DNA from: Streptomyces sp. DT2A-34
GTDB lineage: Bacteria; Actinomycetota; Actinomycetes; Streptomycetales; Streptomycetaceae
Direction: 5' to 3'
Assembly: GCF_030499515.1 (NCBI RefSeq)
Contig: NZ_JASTWJ010000001.1
Coordinates: 8,598,001-8,662,000 of the forward strand
Length of the DNA: 64,000 bases
The translations under genes were made by a program, and so were the position numbers. Position 1 is the first letter of the stretch; each line of letters begins with the position of its first letter. The notes beneath the pieces were generated by a model. The model had not been told where the DNA came from and did not search any database. It saw only the letters and a list, made by a program, of their open reading frames with translations. Shown here piece after piece: positions 1-10,350 of the stretch.

Positions 1-2083
<2,083 letters not shown>

Positions 2084-2149
2084 GTTGCTCGCGTCCACTG
2101 TGTTAGTTCTGAGGCAACGACCGTGTTTTTTCCGGTTTAACTTCATAGT

Positions 2150-2266
2150 GTTTCGGTGGTTATAGCGTGAGGGAAACGCCCGGTTACATTCCGAACCCGG
2201 AAGCTAAGCCTTACAGCGCCGATGGTACTGCAGGGGGGACCCTGTGGGAGAGTAGGACGCCGCCGA
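2150..2266 (+). rRNA. rrf: 5S ribosomal RNA
   Basis: Starts GTTTCGGTGGTTATAGCG and ends GGACGCCGCCGAAC, the usual Streptomyces 5S termini, about 117 nt long. It follows the 23S gene by about 66 nt and closes the rRNA operon. Confidence 0.96.
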
Positions 2267-2277
2267 ACTCCTTTTAG

Positions 2278-2322
2278 AGCTCTGGCTCTTGGGCATACAA
2301 GCCCGAGAGCCAGAGCTTTTTT
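2278..2322 (+). terminator. rRNA operon terminator
   Basis: A 17-bp stem with one G-U pair (arms 2278-2294 and 2301-2317, loop ATACAA) is followed by a run of T. It is a canonical intrinsic terminator right after 5S. Any start codon for the next gene at 2289 would lie inside this hairpin, which argues for the downstream GTG start instead. Confidence 0.93.
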
Positions 2323-2378
2323 GCGTTGAGGTAGGGTCAGGGGGCATCGTAAGTACGTTTCCCACAGGAGGCCCCCGG

Positions 2379-2987
2379 GTGGAGGTCCAGGAGACCCGTG
2401 TTCAGACGGACCGGGTACTCACCATCCCCAACATCCTCAGCATGGCGCGGCTCGTTGGGGTGCCGCTGTTCCTGTGGCTGATTCTCCGGCCTGAGTTCGG
2501 TGGGCCGAAGAGCGACAGCTGGGCGCTCCTGGTGCTGGCTCTGAGCGGCGTCAGCGACTACCTGGATGGCAAGCTCGCGCGGCGTTGGAACCAGATCAGC
2601 AGCCTCGGCCGGCTTCTCGATCCGGCGGCCGATCGGCTCTACATTCTCTCGACTTTGGTCGGTCTCACGTGGCGGGAGATTCTGCCAGTCTGGTTGACCG
2701 CTGTACTTTTGGCGCGAGAACTGGTTCTGCTGGTGATGGTGGGCATCCTCCGGCGGCATGGCTATCCGCCGCCCCAGGTGAACTTCCTTGGGAAGGCGGC
2801 TACCTTCAACCTGATGTATGCCTTCCCGCTGTTGCTGCTCAGTGACGGAAGTGGCTGGATCGCGTCACTCGCTGCTATTTTCGGATGGGCGTTCGCCGGA
2901 TGGGGTACAACGCTGTACTGGTGGGCAGGAGTCCTCTACGTGGTACAGGTCCGCCGCCTGGTTCGTGCGGACGCCATGGCCGATTGA
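2379..2987 (+). CDS. pgsA: CDP-alcohol phosphatidyltransferase (PgsA family)
   Basis: A 202-residue membrane enzyme of the family that moves a phosphatidyl group from CDP-diacylglycerol to an alcohol; PgsA-type members use glycerol-3-phosphate. The family signature D-x2-DG-x2-AR-x8-G-x3-D-x3-D is complete at about residues 60-85 (SDYLDGKLAR ... GRLLDPAAD). About five to six hydrophobic segments surround it. The GTG start is chosen because AGGAG (2366-2370) lies 8 nt upstream, whereas an upstream TTG falls inside the rRNA terminator. Its place beside DUF881 and sbp genes matches mycobacterial pgsA2. The exact acceptor alcohol is inferred, not shown. Confidence 0.88.
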   Translation: MEVQETRVQTDRVLTIPNILSMARLVGVPLFLWLILRPEFGGPKSDSWALLVLALSGVSDYLDGKLARRWNQISSLGRLLDPAADRLYILSTLVGLTWREILPVWLTAVLLARELVLLVMVGILRRHGYPPPQVNFLGKAATFNLMYAFPLLLLSDGSGWIASLAAIFGWAFAGWGTTLYWWAGVLYVVQVRRLVRADAMAD

Positions 2988-3102
2988 ACTCGCGGATTGA
3001 AACGGGCGTAGCCGCTCGATGGCCCGCGGCGGAAAAGTGCGGGACAATCTGGACGAGTGAAGTCGGCTAGACCGTCGTCTCTTAGAGGAGGACGCTTCCG
3101 AC

Positions 3103-5598
3103 ATGAAGGCCGTCGTGATGGCCGGAGGCGAAGGCACACGCCTTCGCCCCATGACCTCAAGCATGCCCAAGCCGCTCCTGCCGGTGGCCAACCGGCCGAT
3201 CATGGAGCACGTTCTGCGGCTGCTCAAAAGGCATGGGCTGAGTGAGACCGTCGTTACTGTTCAGTTCCTGGCCTCGTTGGTCAAGAACTACTTCGGTGAC
3301 GGTGAAGAGCTCGGAATGGAGCTCAGCTATGCCAATGAGGAGAAGCCACTCGGTACCGCCGGAAGCGTCAAGAACGCCGAAGAGGCGTTGAAGGACGATG
3401 CTTTCCTCGTCATCTCCGGTGATGCCCTGACCGACTTCGACCTCACTGAGCTCATCAACTTCCACAAGGAAAAGGGCGCGCTGGTCACCGTCTGTCTGAC
3501 GCGTGTGCCCAATCCACTGGAATTCGGCATCACCATTGTCGACGAGGAGGGCCGGGTCGAGCGCTTCCTTGAGAAGCCGACCTGGGGGCAGGTCTTCTCG
3601 GACACCGTGAACACTGGCATCTATGTCATGGAGCCCGAGGTCTTCGACTATGTCGAGGCAGACGTGCCCGTGGACTGGTCCGGCGATGTCTTCCCGCAGT
3701 TGATGAAGGAGGGCAAGCCGATCTATGGGTATGTCGCGGAGGGGTACTGGGAGGACGTCGGTACCCACGAAAGCTATGTGAAGGCGCAGGCCGACGTCCT
3801 GGAAGGCAAAGTCGACGTCGAGATCGACGGCTTCGAGATCTCGCCGGGTGTGTGGGTGGCGGAAGGCGCCGAGGTGCATCCCGACGCCGTTCTCCGGGGG
3901 CCTCTGTACATCGGGGACTACGCCAAGGTCGAGGCCGGTGCGGAAATCCGGGAGCACACCGTCGTCGGCTCGAACGTCGTCGTGAAGAGCGGTGCGTTTC
4001 TGCACAAGGCTGTCGTGCACGACAACGTGTATATCGGGCAGCACAGCAACCTGCGTGGTTGTGTCGTCGGGAAGAACACCGACATCATGCGTGCCGCACG
4101 GATCGAGGACGGCGCGGTCATCGGGGACGAGTGTCTGATCGGTGAAGAGTCGATCGTCCAGGGCAATGTGCGCGTCTATCCGTTCAAGACCATCGAGGCC
4201 GGCGCCTTCGTCAACACTTCGGTCATCTGGGAGTCGAGGGGGCAGGCGCATCTCTTCGGTGCTCGTGGTGTCTCCGGAATCCTGAACGTGGAGATCACGC
4301 CTGAGCTGGCGGTGAGGCTCGCCGGCGCGTATGCGACGACGTTGAAGAAGGGGTCCACTGTCACCACGGCCCGCGACCACTCCCGTGGTGCCCGGGCGCT
4401 CAAGCGGGCGGTCATCTCCGCGCTGCAGGCCAGCGCCATCGACGTACGGGATCTGGAGAACGTACCGCTGCCCGTGGCGCGGCAGCAGACCGCGCGGGGC
4501 AGTGCGGGCGGGATCATGATCCGGACGACGCCCGGGGTGCCGGACTCCGTGGACATCATGTTCTTCGACGGGCAGGGTGCCGACCTGTCGCAGGGCAGTC
4601 AGCGGAAGCTGGACCGGGTCTTCGCGCGGCAGGAGTACCGGCGTGCGTTCCCGGGCGAGATCGGGGACCTGTATTTCCCGGCTAGTGTCTTCGACTCCTA
4701 TACCGGGTCGTTGCTGCGGAACGTCGATACGACCGGGATTTCGGAGTCGGGGCTGAAGGTCGTCGTGGACGCGTCCAACGGCAGCGCTGGGCTTGTGCTG
4801 CCCAGCCTGCTCGGGAAGCTCGGTGTGGACTCGCTGACCATCAACCCCGGTCTCGACGAGTCCAGGCCCACGGAGTCGGCGGACGCGCGGCGGTCGGGCT
4901 TGGTGCGGCTGGGAGAGATCGTGGCGTCGGCGCGGGCGGCTTTCGGAGTGCGGTTCGATCCCGTCGGTGAGCGGCTGTCGCTGGTCGACGAGAAGGGGCG
5001 GATCGTCGAGGACGACCGGGCTCTGCTCGTCATGCTCGACCTCGTGGCTGCGGAGCGGCGCAGCGGGCGGGTGGCGCTGCCGGTGACCACCACGCGGATC
5101 GCCGAGCAGGTGGCGGCGTATCACGGGACACAGGTGGAGTGGACGACCACCTCGCCGGATGATCTGACCAGGGTCGGTGGCGATGACACGACGATCTTCG
5201 GCGGGGACGGCAGGGGCGGCTTCATCGTCCCTGAGTTCAGCAGCGTCTTCGACGGTACGGCGGCCTTCGTACGGCTGATCGGGCTGGTGGCGCGGACGCA
5301 GCTCACGCTCAGCCAGATCGACGCGCGGATTCCGCGGGCGCATGTCATCAAGCGGGATCTTGCGACCCCCTGGGCCGTCAAGGGACTGGTGATGCGTCGG
5401 GTCGTGGAGGCGGCTGGAGATCGCTTTGTCGACACGACCGACGGCGTTCGGGTCGTGGAGACCGACGGGCGTTGGGTGATGGTGCTGCCCGACCCGGCCG
5501 AGGCGGTCACCCATCTGTGGGCCGAAGGGCCGGACGACGCGTCCGCGCAGGCCCTGCTCGACGAGTGGGCGGCGGTCGTGGACAGCGCCGGCCGCTAG
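3103..5598 (+). CDS. Mannose-1-phosphate guanylyltransferase-like / phosphomannomutase-like fusion
   Basis: An 831-residue, three-part protein. Residues 1-235 form a sugar-nucleotidyltransferase with an intact GGEGTRLRPMT loop, PKPLLPVANRP, GDALTDFD and EFGI elements. Residues about 250-365 are left-handed beta-helix hexapeptide repeats. From about 375 to the end is a phosphomannomutase fold. The mutase part looks inactive. The phosphoserine motif TASHNP is replaced near residue 470 by IRTTPGVPDS, the metal-binding DGDADR by DPVGER near 618, and the sugar-binding GEMSGH by GGDGRGG near 700. The family supplies GDP-mannose for glycans. AGGAGGA (3085-3091) precedes the ATG by about 11 nt. Confidence 0.9.
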   Translation: MKAVVMAGGEGTRLRPMTSSMPKPLLPVANRPIMEHVLRLLKRHGLSETVVTVQFLASLVKNYFGDGEELGMELSYANEEKPLGTAGSVKNAEEALKDDAFLVISGDALTDFDLTELINFHKEKGALVTVCLTRVPNPLEFGITIVDEEGRVERFLEKPTWGQVFSDTVNTGIYVMEPEVFDYVEADVPVDWSGDVFPQLMKEGKPIYGYVAEGYWEDVGTHESYVKAQADVLEGKVDVEIDGFEISPGVWVAEGAEVHPDAVLRGPLYIGDYAKVEAGAEIREHTVVGSNVVVKSGAFLHKAVVHDNVYIGQHSNLRGCVVGKNTDIMRAARIEDGAVIGDECLIGEESIVQGNVRVYPFKTIEAGAFVNTSVIWESRGQAHLFGARGVSGILNVEITPELAVRLAGAYATTLKKGSTVTTARDHSRGARALKRAVISALQASAIDVRDLENVPLPVARQQTARGSAGGIMIRTTPGVPDSVDIMFFDGQGADLSQGSQRKLDRVFARQEYRRAFPGEIGDLYFPASVFDSYTGSLLRNVDTTGISESGLKVVVDASNGSAGLVLPSLLGKLGVDSLTINPGLDESRPTESADARRSGLVRLGEIVASARAAFGVRFDPVGERLSLVDEKGRIVEDDRALLVMLDLVAAERRSGRVALPVTTTRIAEQVAAYHGTQVEWTTTSPDDLTRVGGDDTTIFGGDGRGGFIVPEFSSVFDGTAAFVRLIGLVARTQLTLSQIDARIPRAHVIKRDLATPWAVKGLVMRRVVEAAGDRFVDTTDGVRVVETDGRWVMVLPDPAEAVTHLWAEGPDDASAQALLDEWAAVVDSAGR

Positions 5599-5615
5599 GC
5601 GCCCGGTACACGCGC

Positions 5616-5656
5616 GCGTGCCGGACAGGCATCCCCAGGAGGCCTGTCCGGCACGC
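5616..5656 (+). terminator. Hairpin terminator
   Basis: Arms GTGCCGGACAGGC (5618-5630) and GCCTGTCCGGCAC (5642-5654) pair perfectly across an 11-nt loop, with two more pairs at the base. It follows the stop codon of the fusion gene and separates it from the DUF881-sbp-DUF881 operon. Confidence 0.75.
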
Positions 5657-5705
5657 CGGTGGGGCCATTCGGAGGTATCGGCCGCGACGTGCGACGATGT
5701 GCGGC

Positions 5706-6608
5706 ATGCCGCAGCCCCCCGTTCGGAGCACACCCACGCGCCCCTCGCGCCCGGACGCGTCCATGTCGCTGCTCACCAACGTCATGGATCACAGCCTCGA
5801 CGACGGGTACGCCGAGGCCGCCGCTCGTAAGAAGGCCGCAGGGGACGCAGGCCTGCCCAGGACGCTGAGGGCGAAGCTGGGGCTCGCCGCCGGGCTGGTG
5901 CTCGCGGCGCTCGTGGTGACCGTGGGAGCGGCGCAGGCGCGGGTCGCGGCGCCCGTCATGGCCAAGGAGCGCGAGGAACTGATCGACCGCATCGACCGTG
6001 CGACCGCGGCGGCGGACAAGCTGGAGGAGAGCGTCGACAAGCTGCGCGACGATGTGAGCGCGCGGCAGCGCGAGGCGCTGAAGACGACCGGCGACAGTGA
6101 CCAGGCGGAGCTCGTGGGCATCCTGGCGGGCGCAGTCGAGGTGCACGGGCCCGGTGTGAAGCTGGTCGTGAACGACGCCAAGGAAGCCAGCACCAGCGGT
6201 GACGGCGAACCGCGCGGGACGTCCGGGTTCTCCGACACCGGGCGGGTGCGCGACCGGGACATGCAGCGTGTGGTCAACGGGCTGTGGGAGTCGGGTGCCG
6301 AGGCCGTCTCGATCAACGGGCAGCGGCTGACGGCCCTCTCGGCGATCAGGGCCGCGGGTGACGCGATACTGGTCGACAACAGGCCGCTGGTTCCGCCGTA
6401 CACGGTGCTCGCGGTGGGGGACGGGGAGCGGCTCAGCGCCAGGTTCCAGGACAGCGCCGACGGGCTGTATCTGCACGCCCTGCAGGAGAACTTCGGGGTC
6501 AGGACCAGCATTTCCGTGCAGGACGACCTCCGCCTGCCCGCCGCACCGAGTGTGATCGTACGTACAGCACAGCCGAACACCGAGAAAACCGAGAAGGGCA
6601 CATCGTGA
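5706..6608 (+). CDS. DUF881 membrane-anchored protein (first copy)
   Basis: About 300 residues. A cytoplasmic N-terminus is followed by one transmembrane helix (GLAAGLVLAALVVTVGA), a heptad-like charged coiled coil (KEREELIDRIDRATAAADKL), then the DUF881 domain to the end. Function is unknown; in actinobacteria the family sits beside sbp and division/envelope genes. Start choice is weak: ATG codons at 5697 and 5706 both lack a well-spaced ribosome site (GGAGG at 5671 is more than 20 nt away). Its stop overlaps the next start by 4 nt (GTGA), implying translational coupling. Confidence 0.82.
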   Translation: MPQPPVRSTPTRPSRPDASMSLLTNVMDHSLDDGYAEAAARKKAAGDAGLPRTLRAKLGLAAGLVLAALVVTVGAAQARVAAPVMAKEREELIDRIDRATAAADKLEESVDKLRDDVSARQREALKTTGDSDQAELVGILAGAVEVHGPGVKLVVNDAKEASTSGDGEPRGTSGFSDTGRVRDRDMQRVVNGLWESGAEAVSINGQRLTALSAIRAAGDAILVDNRPLVPPYTVLAVGDGERLSARFQDSADGLYLHALQENFGVRTSISVQDDLRLPAAPSVIVRTAQPNTEKTEKGTS

Positions 6609-6937
6609 TCGCCGTACTGGGCCTCGTCGTGGGAGTCGTGGCCGGCCTGTTGGTCCGGCCTGAGGTTCCGGCGGTCGTCGAGCCTTACTTGCCGATCGCC
6701 GTCGTAGCGGCTCTCGACGCCGTCTTCGGAGGTCTGCGGGCCATGCTCGACGGGATCTTCGACGACAAGGTCTTCGTCGTGTCCTTCCTGTCCAACGTGG
6801 TGGTGGCCGCGCTGATCGTGTTCCTGGGCGACAAGTTGGGCGTGGGTGCCCAGCTGTCCACCGGTGTCGTCGTCGTGCTCGGCATCCGCATCTTCTCGAA
6901 CGCCGCAGCCATTCGCCGACACGTCTTCAGGGCGTGA
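6605..6937 (+). CDS. sbp: Small basic family protein (DUF1290)
   Basis: A 110-residue integral membrane protein with about three hydrophobic segments (IAVLGLVVGVVAGLLV; VFVVSFLSNVVVAALIVFLG; TGVVVVLGIRIFSNAAAIRR). The length and the NAAAIRRHVF tail fit the small basic protein family, which is found beside DUF881 genes and division-associated loci in Gram-positive bacteria. GTG start overlaps the preceding TGA (GTGA), and its own stop overlaps the next start the same way. The three genes are therefore a tightly coupled unit. Biochemical role unknown. Confidence 0.88.
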   Translation: MIAVLGLVVGVVAGLLVRPEVPAVVEPYLPIAVVAALDAVFGGLRAMLDGIFDDKVFVVSFLSNVVVAALIVFLGDKLGVGAQLSTGVVVVLGIRIFSNAAAIRRHVFRA

Positions 6938-7779
6938 GGCCGATGAGCGAGCACGACGAGAGGCCCGAGAGCAGGTTGCGCAAGGAACTGCCCGAAGAGG
7001 TGCCGGCCGCTGACGCGTCCGAGGCCGTGGACGCCCCCGAGGAGCAGCGGAGTGGGCTCACCGGGCGGCAGCGGCTGGCGAAGGGACTGTGGCCGCCGCG
7101 CGTGACCCGGGCCCAACTCATCGTCGCTCTGCTGCTGTTCGGCCTCGGCTTCGGTCTGGCCGTCCAGGTCGCCTCCAACAGTGACGGTGACAGCGCCCTG
7201 CGTGGCGCCCGGCAGGAAGATCTAGTTCGCATCCTCGATGAACTGGACGACCGTACTCAGCGTCTTGAGGACGAGAAGCAAGGTCTCGAGAAGCAGCGCG
7301 ACGAACTGGAGAACAGTTCGAACCAGGCCGAGGAGGCCCGCAAGCAGACGGTCGAGAAGGAGAGGCAACTCGGCATTCTGGCGGGCACGGTGGCCGCGCA
7401 GGGACCCGGCATCACGATGACCATCGACGACACGAAGGGGACGGTCGAGGCGGACATGCTGCTCGACGCGATCCAGGAGTTGCGCGCGGCCGGCGCGGAG
7501 GCGATCCAGGTGAACGGCGTACGCGTTGTCGCGGACACCTATCTGACGGATTCCGGCAACAGCGTGAGCGTCGACGGGAACAAGATCAACGCGCCCTATC
7601 GTTTCAAGGTCATCGGCAAACCGCAGGACCTCGAACCAGCGCTCAACATTCCTGGAGGCGTGGTGCAGACTCTCGAGAAGGAGCAGGCCACCGTAATCAT
7701 CGAGCGGTCGGACAAGATCGTCGTGGACGCCTTGCGAGCGGCGAAGCGGCCTGACTACGCTCGGTCGTCCTCCCAGTGA
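6934..7779 (+). CDS. DUF881 membrane-anchored protein (second copy)
   Basis: 281 residues with the same architecture as the first copy: an acidic cytoplasmic tail, a single transmembrane helix (LIVALLLFGLGFGLAVQVA), a coiled coil (ILDELDDRTQRLEDEKQGLE) and a C-terminal DUF881 domain. It ends in a serine-rich tail. GTG start overlaps the sbp stop; an in-frame ATG at 6943 is an alternative. The pair of DUF881 proteins flanking sbp suggests a membrane complex with extracytoplasmic coiled coils, which is inference from gene order only. Confidence 0.86.
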   Translation: MRPMSEHDERPESRLRKELPEEVPAADASEAVDAPEEQRSGLTGRQRLAKGLWPPRVTRAQLIVALLLFGLGFGLAVQVASNSDGDSALRGARQEDLVRILDELDDRTQRLEDEKQGLEKQRDELENSSNQAEEARKQTVEKERQLGILAGTVAAQGPGITMTIDDTKGTVEADMLLDAIQELRAAGAEAIQVNGVRVVADTYLTDSGNSVSVDGNKINAPYRFKVIGKPQDLEPALNIPGGVVQTLEKEQATVIIERSDKIVVDALRAAKRPDYARSSSQ

Positions 7780-7969
7780 ACCGGGGGTGCATGGGGGACA
7801 TCAGGCGAGGGCATGAGGTTGCGGGGGGTCGGCGCACCGAATGGGTGGTGCGTGGTGGAAACTGTCTGGTGGAGACGGACGTTGTGAGGGTGTCCGGGTC
7901 GTTCAGAGAGTGCAGTCAGGGTTCGTCCTGCCCCACGGGCGGGTCTGTTTCGGTCAAGGGGAATCGCCC

Positions 7970-8746
7970 GTGAAGTTGTTTGCGAAGTTGTTCGGCAAGA
8001 GCGCGCGAGAGGGCAGGGACAATGCCACCGCTCGTCATCGCGCACAGGGGGATGAGGAAGGCCAGCGGCCGCTGTTCAGGGACCAGGTGCCTGGGCCGGG
8101 CGGTGACATTCCCGGTGGTCAGGGCGCGCCGTCAGTTGACCCTGCCCAGTCCGGCGGCATAGGTTTCGGGCAACCGTCAACCTCAAGTACGGGTGGAGGG
8201 TTTTCCCCGATGTCGGCCCTGGTGTGTACGAGGTGCGGTAACCGCAACGCGGAGAACAGCCGCTTCTGTTCCAACTGCGGCGCGCCGCTGCGGGCCGGTG
8301 CGGCCGCGGAGCGCCCGTCCGAGACGACCTCCACGATCTCCATTTCAGGCCTTGAGGCCTACGACGCCGAGGCCACCGGCCAGACGCAGATCCCGGCGCT
8401 GTCGCCCGAGGCCCAGGCGGCCGTCGACGCGCTCCCGCTGGGTTCCGCGCTTCTGGTGGTACGTCGGGGACCGAACTCGGGCAGCCGCTTCCTGCTGGAC
8501 GGCGATCTGACCACGGCCGGGCGGCATCCGCAGAGCGACATCTTCCTGGACGACGTCACGGTTTCGCGTCGGCACGTGGAGTTCCGTCGCAGCCCGGACG
8601 GCTCGTTCACGGTGGCCGACGTCGGCAGTCTGAACGGCACGTACGTCAACCGTGAGCGGATCGACCAGGTCGCTCTGAACAACGGCGACGAGGTCCAGAT
8701 CGGCAAGTACCGTCTGGTGTTCTACGCGAGCCAGCGGGGCTACTGA
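7970..8746 (+). CDS. GarA-like FHA-domain protein with zinc ribbon
   Basis: 258 residues. The C-terminal FHA domain (about 160-250) carries GRHPQSDIFLDD, TVSRRHVEF and SLNGTYVN, the phosphothreonine-binding signature. Before it is the ETTS motif (about 118-121), matching the site that Ser/Thr kinases phosphorylate in mycobacterial GarA, which controls 2-oxoglutarate and glutamate enzymes. An added N-terminal part holds a zinc ribbon with C86, C89, C100 and C103. GTG at 7970 has AAGGGGAA 7 nt upstream. An in-frame ATG at 8210 has GGAGGG 9 nt upstream and would start just before the zinc ribbon, so a shorter form is possible. Confidence 0.88.
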   Translation: MKLFAKLFGKSAREGRDNATARHRAQGDEEGQRPLFRDQVPGPGGDIPGGQGAPSVDPAQSGGIGFGQPSTSSTGGGFSPMSALVCTRCGNRNAENSRFCSNCGAPLRAGAAAERPSETTSTISISGLEAYDAEATGQTQIPALSPEAQAAVDALPLGSALLVVRRGPNSGSRFLLDGDLTTAGRHPQSDIFLDDVTVSRRHVEFRRSPDGSFTVADVGSLNGTYVNRERIDQVALNNGDEVQIGKYRLVFYASQRGY

Positions 8747-8787
8747 CCCTCCCCCGGAGCCCGTCCGGGGAGACCCAGGGAAGGTCC

Positions 8788-9525
8788 ATGCTGAAATCAC
8801 CGAGCGGCGGTGCCGGGCACGGCATCGCCGCCACGGACAGTCGGCTGCTGAGCATCGGCGCGGTGCTGAACGTGCTGCGCGAGGAATTCCCTGACATCAC
8901 CATCTCCAAGATCCGCTTTCTGGAGTCGGAGGGCCTCGTCGAGCCTCAGCGGACCCCCTCGGGGTACCGCAAGTTCAGCGCGCAGGACGTCGAGCGGCTG
9001 GGACACGTACTGCGGATGCAGCGGGACCACTATCTGCCGCTCAAGGTGATCCGTGAGCACCTGGACGCCATGGAGCGCGGGGAGGCGGTAGCGCTGCCGC
9101 CCCTGGGCCGTCAGCGGGACGGCGAAGCAGTCCTGGAGCCGGCCGAGAGGCGCACGGTGGCCCGGATCGGGCGGGCCCAACTGCTCGCCGCCGCCGAGAT
9201 CGGTGAGCAGGAGCTTGAGGAGTGGGAGTCGTACGGGCTGATCACTCCACTGCCGGACGGGGCATACGACGCGGAGGCGGTCACCGTGGCCTCGCTTGTC
9301 GCCGAGCTGGGGCGCTTCGGGATCGAGCCGAGGCATCTGCGGGTGATGAAGGGCGCCGCCGACCGTGAGGCCGGGCTCGTGGACCAGGTCGTGGCCCCGT
9401 TGAGGCGGCACCGCAATCCGCAGACCAGGGCACACGCGGAGGCGCGTGCGAAGGAGCTCGCGGGGCTCACGGTGAAGCTGCACGCCGCGCTGGTGCAGAC
9501 CGCTCTCGGGGTACGGCTGCCCTGA
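8788..9525 (+). CDS. ftsR: MerR-family regulator, FtsR type
   Basis: 245 residues. An N-terminal winged helix-turn-helix of MerR type (about 14-85) reads LSIGAVLNVLREEFPDITIS, then SKIRFLESEGLVEPQRT with RKFSAQDVERL. The C-terminal half has a second helical region and no metal-binding cysteines. Directly downstream of the GarA-like gene, it matches the position of Rv1828 and of corynebacterial FtsR, which activates ftsZ. A short GC-rich hairpin (8752-8770) lies between the two genes. The symbol rests on synteny and general similarity, not on a target search. Confidence 0.78.
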   Translation: MLKSPSGGAGHGIAATDSRLLSIGAVLNVLREEFPDITISKIRFLESEGLVEPQRTPSGYRKFSAQDVERLGHVLRMQRDHYLPLKVIREHLDAMERGEAVALPPLGRQRDGEAVLEPAERRTVARIGRAQLLAAAEIGEQELEEWESYGLITPLPDGAYDAEAVTVASLVAELGRFGIEPRHLRVMKGAADREAGLVDQVVAPLRRHRNPQTRAHAEARAKELAGLTVKLHAALVQTALGVRLP

Positions 9526-9598
9526 GTCGGCCTACCCGAGGAAGGCCGGATCGGCCACCCGTTCTCGGCCCGACTACCCAAACGTCCCGAGCACGGCC

Positions 9599-9604
9599 TA
9601 GGGT
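9599..9604 (+). promoter_or_regulatory. Leaderless-type -10 box of the DUF151 gene
   Basis: TAGGGT ends 7 nt before the GTG at 9611 and there is no purine-rich ribosome site. That geometry is typical of Streptomyces leaderless transcripts. Confidence 0.5.
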
Positions 9605-9610
9605 TGCTGT

Positions 9611-10084
9611 GTGAACGAGCTCGATGTCGTAGGTGTCCGGGTCGAAATGCCCTCCAACCAACCGATCGTGCTCCTGCGCGAAGTGGGAGGCGACCGCTAC
9701 CTCCCCATCTGGATCGGGCCCGGGGAGGCGACGGCCATCGCCTTCGCCCAGCAGGGCATGGCCCCCGCGCGACCGCTGACCCACGACCTGTTCAAGGACG
9801 TGCTGGAGGCCGTCGGCCAGGAGCTCACCGAGGTACGCATCACGGACCTGCGTGAGGGCGTCTTCTACGCCGAGCTGGTCTTCGCCAGCGGCGTCGAGGT
9901 GAGCGCCCGCCCGTCCGATGCCATAGCGCTGGCCCTGCGCACCGGAACGCCGATCTACGGCAGCGACGGGGTGCTCGACGACGCGGGCATCGCTATCCCG
10001 GACGAGCAGGAGGACGAGGTGGAGAAGTTCCGCGAGTTCCTCGACCAGATCTCGCCCGAAGACTTCGGCACCAGCAGTCAGTGA
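9611..10084 (+). CDS. Bifunctional nuclease / DUF151 family protein
   Basis: 157 residues, nearly all one DUF151 (bifunctional nuclease) domain: an N-terminal beta-rich part with YLPIWIGPGEATAIA, a central PLTHDLFKDVLEAVG helix and RPSDAIALALRTGTPIY, followed by an acidic tail. Thermophilic members cleave DNA and RNA in vitro; the physiological role in actinobacteria is unsettled. It stands between two MerR-type genes, as Rv1829 does in mycobacteria. It lacks a Shine-Dalgarno sequence and appears leaderless. Confidence 0.88.
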   Translation: MNELDVVGVRVEMPSNQPIVLLREVGGDRYLPIWIGPGEATAIAFAQQGMAPARPLTHDLFKDVLEAVGQELTEVRITDLREGVFYAELVFASGVEVSARPSDAIALALRTGTPIYGSDGVLDDAGIAIPDEQEDEVEKFREFLDQISPEDFGTSSQ

Positions 10085-10252
10085 GGCGACGTGGGCGGCG
10101 GCCCGGCGGACTCGCGGTCCGTGGGGGTGCGGCCCACAGTCGGTTACGGCTCAAATGCCGGTATTTGCCAGCGGCGAGCGCGAGCGTCCTACGCCTTGCT
10201 CCGAGCGCATTCGGCTAGCCTTTCCCCGCGGTGGGGTACGGGAAACCACTCC

Positions 10253-10282
10253 TAGGGTGATTATCACTCGGCGTGCCGAGTG
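10253..10282 (+). promoter_or_regulatory. Promoter and palindromic operator of the second MerR gene
   Basis: A TAGGGT -10-like box (10253-10258) is followed by the palindrome CACTCGGC-GT-GCCGAGTG (10265-10282), with 8-bp arms. The palindrome covers the expected transcription start about 70 nt upstream of the MerR gene. An autoregulatory site is the likely reading. Confidence 0.5.
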
Positions 10283-10350
10283 TGGCGATCGTTGACGCAC
10301 CCCTGGTGACTGCCTACCGTCGAGAAGGCAGGTCAAGGACGGAGGTCGGC

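Noticed and set aside
2289..2378. Upstream TTG start for the pgsA-type gene
   Set aside because: It would begin inside the rRNA terminator and lacks a ribosome site; the GTG at 2379 has AGGAG.
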